Position numbers and translations under genes: made by a program. Below, piece after piece: positions 12,211 through 24,700 of a stretch of DNA of 64,000 nucleotides. The stretch is taken from positions 3,008,001 to 3,072,000 of the forward strand of contig JAPTOF010000007.1 of the NCBI GenBank assembly GCA_028554755.1. The letters run 5' to 3'. The DNA comes from Cordia subcordata (lineage: Eukaryota > Streptophyta > Magnoliopsida > Boraginales > Cordiaceae). The number at the start of each line of letters is the position of its first letter. Position 1 is the stretch's first letter. A model generated the notes under the pieces. It had not been told where the DNA came from. It saw only the letters and a program-made list of their open reading frames with translations, and did no database searches.

Positions 12211-12560
12211 AAATAGGCTTTTGCTTTTCAGGTTTAGTTTTGGAACAATCAATGTAGCCAAGTAGTTTGTTACAAGTGGAAAAATTTTGTGATTTGTCCT
12301 TTCTAGGTAAGATAGTTGGAATAGTCAAAATTTACGGTGACATAAACCTTGACATTGGAGGTGGGCAAAAAAGTTGGATCTAGTAGACATGTCCGTGGAA
12401 AAGAAAAGAGAAGTAAAAATTCTACGATCTAGGTGTAGAACCGCTGATACTATAAAAGAGTTGTATGTGAGATAGAAAAGTATTGTTGTATTTCACATAA
12501 GAATGTTATACTTGCAAAATATGCACTATATACGCAGTAGCCTCTTGATAAAAGTGAATA
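12211..12560 (-). mobile_element. Ty1/copia retrotransposon 5' end: LTR, PBS and gag start
   Basis: Read on the minus strand, an LTR end (about 12560-12455) is followed by TAGTATCAGCGG (12452-12441), close to the initiator-Met primer-binding site, and by an ATG at 12390. The reading frame is broken but gives NYLT, a stop, KGQ, and later NKLLGYIDCSKTKPEK, which matches copia gag proteins (UBN2-type region). It then stops at about 12211, where it abuts the LTR of the plus-strand copia fragment. The two LTR pieces (12161-12210 and 12484-12535) are imperfect inverted copies. Confidence 0.65.
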
Positions 12561-12694
12561 ACATTCTTTGAATACCAAAGATTAATGGTCAAACTTTCTG
12601 GCAAAAGGAAAAAAAAAATTAAATGGTCAAACTACAACCAAATCCCCACTCCCCCCCGGCCCCGAAATTCATTATGGCATCGTTGAAGGAGCGT

Positions 12695-12913
12695 GGGCCT
12701 GTTTGAATTTTTTTTTTTTAATATTTTTTTTAAAAAAATTTACATTAAATTCACAATAATTATTTAATTGGTTTTCAAAAAAATTAAAACTCTGAAAAAA
12801 GCTCAAATATAACTTTTTTTAGAAGTCAAAATTTTTAGTTTCTCAAAAAAAAAATTATTTTTTAAAAGCTATTAATGAAAGCACTTTTGAAAAAAGTCAA
12901 TTCAAACTGGCCC
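12695..12913. mobile_element. MITE of the GGGCC-TTTGGATT family
   Basis: The left terminus GGGCCTGTTTGAATT and the right terminus (reverse complement GGGCCAGTTTGAATT) match at 14 of 15 positions. The body is A/T runs with a central AGAAGTCAAAATTTTTA word shared by the other copies. No target duplication is clear. Confidence 0.65.
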
Positions 12914-13984
12914 AATGTATAGTTATCCATCAATTTTTTTGACTTTTATCCAAATAAATATGCAAAGTAACTGAAAATTTTTTTGTGTTTCTACTAAAAA
13001 ATTCAACACTAGACCCTGTAATATTATAATAATAGATAAGATCCGATGTGAATATGGAAAAAGTACCAAATCATTTTGGATCGATTATTAGATTATTACG
13101 ACGTATACTACCAGTTCTAACATATATAATTAAGGGCCTTTTTTGCCAACCATACAAACTAAGCCACAAAGTTTTACGAATATTGTGGGTTTAAATTTTA
13201 AGAAATTTTTTGAGAAAGGATAATATAAAATATGTTTAAGGGTAACAAACACCCTACCTCCCTATCATTTGTCATAAATATATATTATTTTTATATAGTT
13301 TGCAAGTAATCTCAAATGCATAGCACACGCTGATGCACGCATGTCCCCTCTAGGTATTGCCTGTGATCCCTCAAACATGTAACATACATATTCGATATTC
13401 TCTAAAATGATGGTTCGTGTTTATTTTAAAATTACAAAAATAAATAAATATGCACTTGCAATAAAGTAGAAGAGGTAAGACACTATTTACCCTTTCTTCA
13501 ATGACAGGAAAAGTTAATCCTCAGGCTCAAGCATATTCACTATATGGACCATTCAGGCAAGATACACATAATCAACTTCGATTGGCATATGTAAGCACAT
13601 TGTATCGTCAATGTATCACATCCTTGTGATGTTCTGACCACTTTTATTTGCCATTGAGAAGATTAATAAATTGAGAATGGCTCTCAAGCACAAAGCAGAT
13701 TGATTGACCAGCTCAAAGAAGTACTGTTCAAGTGTAATGGTCAGAGTAAACAATTGAAACTCTTTAAAAAAGCGAATAAATTGTGCCCACAATTTTGTGC
13801 TACATAGTTGGAAAAGATTTGGAATATCCCAATGGATAACTATTGCACTTTTATCTCCTTAAAAAGGAAATTAAAGAAAATAACTTTTCTCACTATTAAC
13901 CATTTTTTATAGATTAATATTCACAACCATACGCCCTAAAGGTTAAGTGGAATTTTCAAATAGAGAGTTTTCATGAATAAAAGT

Positions 13985-14600
13985 CACCAACTCGAATGTA
14001 GTTTCTCTCATCACAACTATTTTTGAACTTTAACGGACTTGCAACATGGGTAAGGATGCACAATTCCGCCAAAAATTATTTTTAGTCTTGAGATGAATTT
14101 AATATGATTTGCCTAAAGAAAGTTTTGGTCACTAGAAGAACATTCTCAACCATGTATTCGCTAATTCCTTAACTAAAGATCGATCATATTCTTCCGGTAA
14201 TACCAAAATTATATCTATATATTTCTCCTTTTAAAATCATCGATCTGGAGATATATTCCATTATGTCATTGTTAGATGTGGCGTGAGGCGAATAATGCTT
14301 AACCAACAAGCAATTTCGAAATGATAGAACTGAACCGGACCGATGTTGAGAGGAAGTTTTACATTGTAAAAGTTGACAGAAAAGTACTTCTGCATCAATT
14401 CATTGGAGCCGTGAAAATAGTGTAAAGCAATTTCTTATGGACAAAAGTCTCAAATACAAATTTATAGGTATCTTATCACCATAACGATTCTCGAGCTTCA
14501 ACCAACTTGCAACATGCGTTTAAGATGCACCACCCTACGAAGGAGCTTTTAAACTTTAGTGAAATTTAATGTGATTTGCCCTTCAAAAACATTAATCCAA
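13985..14600. repeat. Diverged direct repeat, about 140 bp, two copies
   Basis: Copies at about 13985-14125 and 14450-14595 share, in order, ACTTGCAACATG, AGATGCAC (or GGATGCAC), TTTAATRTGATTTGCC and flanking A-rich words. Their origin is unknown. They could be LTR remnants or an old tandem duplication. Confidence 0.4.
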
Positions 14601-14916
14601 CAACTATTTCATCTGGGAAGCCGTTGACGTGAAATATTTACTGGGTCTAAATGCACTGGTTTATGTCAATAGAATACAGGTGGTATTCATAGTGACCACA
14701 AAATAAAATGAAAAAGTGACAGAAGAGCAAACTTAAAGCAGCAGTCTAACTCATGAGCATAAGTTAGACAATTTTCATTCAATTTTCAAAAACAACTTGA
14801 GCAGCAGTTTACCAGGTAGTTTATGTCTTCGACGTTCAATCAATTCATCGAAAATGCTAAAGCTTACTCTTTTGTTATAATTTGTTTTGTTTCTCTCTTC
14901 TAACAAACTCGGTGTA

Positions 14917-15147
14917 GAGCTCATTTGGATTAACTTTTTTTAAAAACGTTTTTTTAACAGTTTTAAAAAATAATTTTTTTTTAGAAATTAAAAATTCTAA
15001 CTTATAAAAAAAAAGAATTATTTAAACTTTTTTTAGAACTTCTACCCTTTTAAAAAGCCAAATCAAATAATTATTACAAATTTAATCAAACTTTTTTCAA
15101 GGAAAAAAAATATTTTTTTCTTTAAAAAAGCCAATCCAAACAGACAC
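14917..15147. mobile_element. MITE of the GGGCC-TTTGGATT family
   Basis: Termini GAGCTCATTTGGATT and (reverse complement) GTGTCTGTTTGGATT enclose an A/T-run body. GTA lies on both sides (14914-14916 and 15148-15150) as a possible 3-bp target duplication. Confidence 0.6.
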
Positions 15148-15755
15148 GTAATATACAATAAATTAGTATCAACTTTAAGCTAGATGTAAATTTTCCCGTA
15201 ATATCATAACGTTTTCAGATAAACTAATAGCACTAAATTGATGATGCAATGAGTTGATCTCTATACTTGGTAGTCGATAATCCAATTCTTTACATCGTAA
15301 CTGCATCATCATGATTTCATCACAATTGATCTCCCTATGTGCACAGAATATATAATTTCTTTAACAAACTGATTGCCCTCAGTGTGACAATCATACTCGT
15401 ATCACTTGCTTTTCCCAGAAAAATTGTCAAAATACATTCGTCACTATTACACTCCATTCTTAGTTTTCTGTAGGGAAAAAAACAAAATTCTTAGTCTACT
15501 CTGGGGCAAGAGCAATGCATCAAACTGCAAATTGCATTCTCGAACACAACAAATATGAGCAAAGGAATATACAAAAGCCGGTCTACGCTAGAGCCCAGAA
15601 AACGGGAGAACTCGAATCATAAAAAGAAAAAGGAGATAAAAAGACACCCAATAGAAACGCCCGGTTGGCGAAAAGACAGAAACAAAAGATAAATAAAAAG
15701 CAAGCCATGATATACCAACACGGCGGCTCAAAACTAATTTACACACAACATAAAC

Positions 15756-18700
15756 TCAGCTTGCGGCAGTAGTGCATAATATACAACGCATCCTAGGGTC
15801 CCCCAAAGGGGTTTCATCCTCGTCATCTTCATCAACATCGCCGTTGTCATATTCATAATACGATACCTCCTTTTGTGAAGTGGCTTCCGCCCCTTTCTTG
15901 TTACTAACCGAACTGGTGGACTCCATAAGACAAGTCGTGTGATAACCGTGACAGCAAAAGAATACAATGATTGATACACTTTGAATAGCAAACGGATCAA
16001 AACATATGCAACACCTTCCACCTCCCCTAGTTTTGGATTTCACCTCCATGGTTTTCATGCTAAGAGCTCTCTCTACTAACATTGGAGTTTTATTTTGGTT
16101 CCTCTTAGCACGTGAATCATTTTCTTCATCACTCAAGTACATTGCACGTCTTGCTTCTTTATAATACTTTATCAATAGGTTAACACAGTCAGCCTGCCAA
16201 TTAAGCCAAATAAGAAGCAATATGATCAAGTTGAACTCCATAACGACTATAATGCTACAATATGTTGATGCATGCTGGTAGGGAAGTACCCGAGATAAAA
16301 TACCTTTAGAATATCATTACACCCATGCCTAAGAGAAGTTTCTGTTCTATAGTCTGTGATGATCTTCACTAGACGATCCCTCAGCCTGAAAGGAGAATGC
16401 AGAAAAGGAATTAGATACTGAAAGATGGTATAGCAGACAAAAAATGTTATAAAGCTATATCAAACACTAACAACAGAAACATGTGTCACCATTTAGGACA
16501 CTACATCAATCAGGCAACTGAGGGTTCTGTTCCAAAGCAACTGATCTGAGCCAATCAAACCTCAAAAGGTAGATAGAGTACACAGATAAAAGCTGTAAAT
16601 ATAGCTAGAATGCATCAAGAAGACAATCCCTTTAGTAAGTGCAGAACTGAAGCATTTACCAATAAGGAACCGAATGCAAATATCCTGATATTGACTATAG
16701 AATATTCAAGGAGCTAAGTAAGGGCAGGGTGGAGAATGTAAAAGTGAAATTACTGAAAATAAAACTTTGGGTATATTTAAATTGCAAAATTAGCAGGGTA
16801 AACCATCAGAATCCATTACCAGCCATACCCCGAAGAGAGAAAAACAAAAGTAACATCTGGATGGGAGAAAAAAAACTTTAACACCTGAATTCGTTAATGC
16901 TGATGCAACTATTTGCAGTGTCTTGGGTATATAGTCTTACCCTAAAGCAACAGAAAACAACAAGCAAAGACAAGCTATGTACATCTGCATATGATTCTCT
17001 ATTATTCTGCTTGTTTATGCCAATAGCGTCCCCCAGTTAAAATTATCAGGTCAGCAGTGGCATCAAGATATTCAGCAGAAAATCAGATCTTTGTCTTCAA
17101 AAGATAGAACTCATCACAATATCCATCATCTGGGAGCCACAGAAAGCGTCAAACTAAAATAACAGCACATGTACAAGACGAACAAGATTACAAGACGAAC
17201 GTAGGAAATTGATCTGCCCAATTTGCAGGAGACAGCTAAATGAAAAAAGCAAAGCGGAAGGTATATGAACCCTGAGCAAAGTAATAAGCACACATGATGG
17301 TGAATATTAATTTCATTGGCATGCAAAAAGGTGAAGCATTAACTATTTTAAGCTTGCAAAAAGATGAGTACTCATCATTTAACAGAGACTACTAAGGTGC
17401 ACTAATAGCAGAGTTACGTAGTTAAGTCTTGATGTTAGAAAAGGAATTTACATGGTACTAGACAAACAGAATAAGGTTGTAACAAGTCATCAACATACCG
17501 AGGTATTTCCAAACCATTGGGCACCCTATTTACAATGTAGAGAGGATCGAGATTGCCAACAGTATGCTCCAGCAACATACCGACCTGCGGACGAAGATAA
17601 CATGCATGAGAACTAGGGAAATGAAACTCAATGCATAAAAATGAACTTTTGAGAAGTACTCATGAGCAAAAAAAGAGAAAAATGCATGGCTTACCATTTC
17701 AGGTTTATGAAGGGATTGCTTAATCAACTCTTCCCAAAGCTCATCATCGTGCTGCATACTTACGAATTCAATGGCCTGCACAGCATGATGAGGTCCCATA
17801 AGTCCAGAAGGACAAAATTAAACTCAAGTCAATTAATTTTCACAGAGAATACAGGTACCTCCTCTATGTCCCCTATGTTATTAATAATAACTGCAAGAGC
17901 CTGCCTTGAATTTCCCATTCTTCCAAGGATAAAAACTTGCTCCCGCAACAAATCTCTCTTAACACAAATATCGTAAGCCTGCAATTGAATTTCACAAAAA
18001 GTCAACAAGAGAGATAAGTACTAAAGATTATTATGATCCTTAAATATGCTATTTTATTTTGCAAACCTTCTCGAGTTTATAATGCTGGCTACTTCGAAGA
18101 AATGGAAGCAGCATCTTTGGATCATACTCTGCATACAACTCAACCTACCAAAGCCATAGACAAAAAGATCAATAACAGAACGAGTTCAACTACATATAAC
18201 CATTAGCTTTCAGAAAACGGTAAAATATATCTCCAAAGAATTTGACCACTGAATATCTAGCTAAGTTTCACTTCCACCTCTGACACGTAACAAGTATAAT
18301 CTGTTCCTCTTTCCACTGACTCTCGCAGTGTCCCAACTAGAAAAAGGAGGCAATTTTAGCTAATTTGCTTCTCCAACATGGAGCAATGAGAAAAAGGACT
18401 AATTTGGTGGCCATAGAAGATAGAAGGCTATACAGAAACTTTACCATTAATTATCCATTTTAACTTCTTATCATTGACTTCCAATATGTATAACAGCCCA
18501 ATGTTATCACCTTTTCAATTCATTTGACCCTAAAATTGACAAAACGTAGGGTATTCTCGCCAAAAAGTTTCTGACTAAGAAATTTGAGCTTTCCTATCTC
18601 CTGAAAAGCTCTTTTCTAACTAGTATTAGTCCACAAAGTTTTAACAGACAGCAATCTTAAGGACCAGGCATTAAAAAGAGATTTGAGGACAAATGCAACA

Positions 18701-21700
18701 AACCTGCATGTCATGGAAATCCCTTCCAGCATGAGGACTGGTCTCAAACAGTGCATGCAAGTATTGATGCAAAAGGTACCTTGAGTCACATTTATCCCTT
18801 GCAGCCATAAGTTGTGAAACAATTTCTGATGGAGATATTAGGTCACGAAGCTGAATCAACAAAGAAACTGCACGTTTGCAGTCTATCATCATGAGTTGGA
18901 TGACCTGCAAGGCAATAGATTATTATCTAATGGGCCAAATATCACACACGAAGAGATTCAGTCATCTTCTAAATACAAACTACATGAATCATTTAACTTC
19001 TCTCTTCTGTAAGAACAACTATTATAGCAAAACCAAACAACTTCAATCTCAAAAATACGAAAAGGTTCTTTTTAGATTTATCAGAAGGATAAACTAGGTT
19101 TCTATGAGATAACAGTATCATACCTTCTCACGGATGGCATCGTGTAAATTATGTTTTTCAATGAAGTCAAATACGTCTGGCTTCATAAGCTGAAATATAC
19201 AAAAGCAAGTGAATTACAAAGGAACAGAAGGCGAAAATAGAGAAGAGAGATTACAATCAGTTCCAAACTCCAAATAGCAAATCATGGAACCATTTCCTAC
19301 GGTAGATTATTAAGATACAATTTTAATTTAGTCAAAGTGAAGAATATATGGATATGTGGGGTTTATGAATAATTGTTACTGTAAAATACTCACATCCGCA
19401 TAAAGTGCAAAAGCCCTCTCATACTGTCCATCAATTACATATAACTCTGCAAGAGCCTGATGAATTAAGCAACAAACAAAATTAGATTGATGAGGAAACA
19501 AGATTTATACAAGTGCAAGATGAATTTGCTGTTAAATAACCTCTTTAAGTGCGTCAGTCACTGATGAAGTATTCAGCTGAGGCTCTATAGCTGCAATGAC
19601 AGGCAATGCAGAATAAATCACAGAAGGCCAAGATTTAACAGTCTTCAAAAGATCCTTGTGGAAAGTTGGATTTGTTGCCAGGGCTACAAGGGCAACCTGT
19701 AGCATGACAACTGAAGCTATTCAACACCCATTCAGCAAAATATTTAAATCATACTGATAATCATTTAGTGTATAGTATGCTGTGTATACTGACCTCGTAA
19801 GCAGTATCACGTAATTTAGGGTTTTCTGTTGGTATGTATGGAACCAATACAGGAAGTTGACGGAGATGGGCAAAATGGAAAACCCATCTGCAAAAGACAG
19901 CCAATTCCAGTCAGTATAACAAATTTGAATCTTTGATGAATACCTAGAACTGATTTCAATGTGTCTAGTACCTCTCCCATGCCGAAGCAGATCCTCGCAA
20001 CAGTTTTGGACATAAAGATGCAGCTTCTGCGTATTTTCTTTCCACAATCAGATGGTCAAGATATTTTGAACCCACCTAATTAGAATTGAACGAAAATGTA
20101 CTGTGACTGATTGATCCCAATGCATGCAAAAATTGCCAATAATCATATAGAACTTGATGACCATGAAAGAAATGTATACAACTTGTGACAGGCAGAAAAC
20201 TCAAATTAAGATCAAGCTTGCCTAGTTCCAACTAATTAGAGCTGACAACGAAGAATGAATGGACATATATCATACGGCTAAGCTACAAAAGACAACAGCA
20301 GTCTTTTCTTCTTATTGACCAGGAGTGCCATAGAAGGTCTTTCCTGCCATTAACTCAGACTGCCAATACTAGTTATCAAGAAAAGAAACTTTCATTCTTT
20401 CAGAGACACAGCTTGATGAAAGGAGTGATGGGAAGAGACATCTAGAACAAAGTCAAAAATGATAGTTTAAAGATTTTAAACACTTTGAAGGTGACATAAT
20501 ACATGGCTGGAAGAAGATTACTGATATCCATGCAGAAACAAAACCTGAAAATTATCTGAATGGTTCACTTAAATATCAGTAGGATATCTCAAGCAAAGAA
20601 CAAGGATTCAGACAGCTTAGACTTCAATGCAACTTAAGGCAATAGCTGCTGAAGCAAGAAAGAGAAGTGTCTTGAATTGACATAGGACTAATATATTAGA
20701 ATTGTTTAAAACCATCGATCATTCTTAAAAAGGCACATGATGGTGAGAGCAGGACCACGAGATACAAAAATCTCATCTTCATGTTAAATATGTGAAAACT
20801 GATACCTCATCAATGAGCTCACTTCGACCCTGACCAGCTTCAACTGCTGCTAATGCTTTCTCATGCCAACCATGTTGAAGAAGCCAAGCAATGTGGTCTT
20901 CTGCATCCCTAACATTAAACATAGCACATTTCTTCAGTTGCATATGCAACCCTCATCAACCTGCGTCTTAACACGTGCTAGTGTAAAGAAAACATACCAA
21001 ACAAGCACTTGACTTTTCTTTCTTTCTCATATTTTTTGTTACTTTCCCTTCTCTTGGGATATCAGAATGTGGGTAATTACAGCCACACGAAAAATATCAC
21101 TATAAATAAAAATGGCTCTTCATCAATCATTACCCATGCATGCCATGATATGACCATTTATACGCAACAACATTTTCTACTTCTTCAACCAATGAATGCC
21201 TCCATAAATCATAAGAAAGCAGGCCACTCTGGACCAGACTGGTGACAAGTTAATAGCCCCCCAAAGACATCAACCAAATATCCAGACTCCCAAACGACCC
21301 GCTTCCACTTGGTCAAATGTCCAAATCTCCAACGAAATATTGCGATTTCCGGGTTTTACCTCATTGAGGATACTCTAGCAATATTAGCTAAGATAATTAA
21401 CGTCTTTGACATAATAAATGAAAGTATGAATCCATCAATCATCTCCTAAAATTATGCAACATCACTCAAAAATTTCATAACCCTAACTGGCTGATCAATA
21501 CAGCTCGCCATTAGTTATCCAATATTTAATTTATTAATAATGAGAACTAAGTCAGCTTGAACTGTTCAGATATACATCAACTAGAACTCTTTAATTAATG
21601 TACTACTAAGCGAAGGGAAGATAAGTAAAATATCCTCAAATCGCTACTAAAGAAATTCTGTGTTTACGCACGATAATCTGTAATCAATGAGAAGTCTTGT

Positions 21701-24700
21701 GCCCTTCCGGTTGGTTGGATGGTTTCCATCTTCATTTTCCAAAAGTGGACAATAGTCGTGGGAGAGAGCATATGTAATAAGTTTGCAATGGACAAAAGAG
21801 CTGTATTTGAGATGGACAAGATTTTTCAGAACAAGCTATACTATGTCTTCTTACTCCATACTTTTCTATTTTTTGAAACTCAATCACTGTATCATTACAA
21901 TAAACTGAAGACTAGTTTCCCAGAAAGTCAATTTTAGACATCTGAATGGCCCCTTAGACACAACTAGCACTATATAAAGGGCGAAACTTAACCTGTGATG
22001 TCCCACATCAAACAGGTGGGTTTAATAGCGGCGGCATATTAGGGATGTCTGTATTCAAAGTGTAACTGTCATAATTCCTTTTTGATCAAGGGGAATTTGG
22101 GCCCAAAATGATAGAAATTTGAACTCTCAACAGGATCTCATCATTTCAGTCTACATGTGAGCTTGACGCACATGACAACTTATATCAAGGCATACATAGC
22201 AAGCTGAAAGTACAAAAACTAGGTGTTATACAGGGCTAGGTGTTGCAATGGAACCAATTTAGAGCTACCTGTATAATCCTGCACCAAGTGGCAGTCCTAG
22301 ATTTTGGGTTTCATAAGGATGTCAGGGTCCTAAAAGAAGAGTACCATCCTACATCAAGTAGAGAGATTGGTTGCCGCTGCATATTAGTTGCATTGTGGAT
22401 TCAAAACCTAACTGTTGGATGTCCCTCAGAATCAAATTGAAATTAGGCCCAATTTATAGAAATTTAAGCTCAAAACATGGTCCCATCTTCTGGGCCTAAA
22501 TGTGGGCTTAGGGGCATGACATATGGTTAATGCAAAACAGGAAATTAGATAAAATAGAAGTAATGCAGCTACCAGAATCCACAAGAAACATGAAATTTGT
22601 AACTTCAAGGTCCATAGAACAGAGGAATTGCGGTAACTCAAATTGCTGGCAAATACTCAATAGAAAAGCTGAACAGCATCACCAACCTGGGCTTGGCAAT
22701 AACTACATCTTTTGGTGATACAATGTAATACAATGGCTCATCACCAGCAGCCCACTGACCACCAGCATAGCTGCTACCTGCATTTCCATAGAAGATGGCT
22801 GTCATATAGGAATTACACTAAGCAAGTTCCCATGTACCAAGATTTGTAGCACCAGCATGTTTAGTGCATTTGCTGCAAGCTCCAAAGTTGAAAAACTCAG
22901 ACACGAATAGGACTTACCTGAAAATGGAGCATGAACAAGGGAATAGTCTTTTGCCTTGTAATGCTCAAAGCCGTGTACAGGTAGTGCATCCGTCGCAAGC
23001 TCATCATTATTCCATGTGACTACTCGCACCTCTGGTCTCTGGGCAGTTCCCTGTTCTAGTAAGACTTAAATGTATAAGCAAGTACACATGCCACCATCTA
23101 CCAGAAGACAACAGGATAAATGATGTTTAGTTTTCTTCATTTCACAAATCAAATGAATGGACAACTTAATCCACATAGGCTGTGAAGGCAGAAGCACCAT
23201 CAATGATTTAAATATTCGAATTATTCACACCGAAGGCAATTATTTTCCATGGAAAAAGGACCAACCAAGTTAAAAAAATACCATAATTTGAAAGGTGCTT
23301 ATCGGCAGCAGAAAATTCCATTCAGAAATAACTTTCCTTCATCATATAGCAACATTCAACACAAGAGAGGGAAGAATTAAACACAGATGGTTCTCAATTA
23401 TTTTATGCAATTCCACTGATCATCCCAAATTAAGAAATCAAGTAAAACCAAAAGTATTATGAATAATGGATAGTGTAATTTTACTTATCACAACAACTAA
23501 ACTGAATAATCACGAAAGGACTGCAAACCCAAATAGTGCTGTGATTATCGGGAAGTGAATTAGGAAGTACATGCCTGGCGTGACGATATACTACTATTAA
23601 AGTTTTTCTCTCCATCTTCTGCACCCGGTATGTAAGCTAGAACCACCAAAGTATCACCAAAGGGAGCAATTCCTGAAATGAAGTAGCTTGTCTGGAAGGA
23701 TGCTACAATATCAACCTGGTTCATGCTAGACATGGGAATATGCTTATACATCCCATTGGTTCCTTTGTTCTGATTGGTTCTTATTGATGCAATTTTGACT
23801 GTTGTCCCCCATCCAATAACCAGAAGTGTGTCATCCTGAATATGAGCAAACAACTGTATCAGAAAGACTGAACATAATGTGAAGAGATACCACATTTTTC
23901 CCTTTTGTTTCCCTCTGGTCAGTATCGGAAGCAATACTGCCTAGTATTGATAGACCTAGAACACATAGCTAAAGTGGGAATTATTATTTGGGTTTTTTCT
24001 TCTTCGATTTGGACAAAATCTTGTTCCCTTTTCTGTAAATCCTGGTTTCTGGAACATTCCCAAGAACACCATTGGGCCATTCCTACAAGACCGCAGCAAG
24101 GCAATGGCAACAATGTGCCCATGGTTTTTCTACTAACCTGCCAAACTAAGTGAGGAAGCAGAAGCTCAGGCCGCGGGCTTCCACGAGGTCTTTCAATGAA
24201 AGTTATACGTTGATCATTAGTAGCATCATAGACTTTTACTCCTGCATCATTAGCCCAAGCAATAAGACTACTTCTCCACTTCACTGCATGAATTGGACCT
24301 TCCCCAGAGTGTAGAACCTGGAATTGGAGATAAATTCAGTAAGCAATGAGAAAAATTGAAAGAACTTTTCTGTTCTTCATAATCATACAAGGAAATTATG
24401 AACAGCAAGACCAAGTGCAGACCTGGTCACGGTAGCCTATCCACTTCTTGACATTAAAATACAGATGACCAGCTAATCCACCAGTGACAAATCTTCGGGA
24501 TGATTTTCTCACATAATCTGGGTCTAAAGCAATGGCCTTCATAGGGCGATGATAATCAAATTTTAATTTTTCATCAGTAAAAAGACTATTTATCACAATA
24601 GAGCCATCATCTGAACAGCTTCCAACATATTCACCCTCTGCATCAAAGCAAATATCATTGATCACAGCAGTATGAGCATGGAATTCCTTAATCTGCACAA

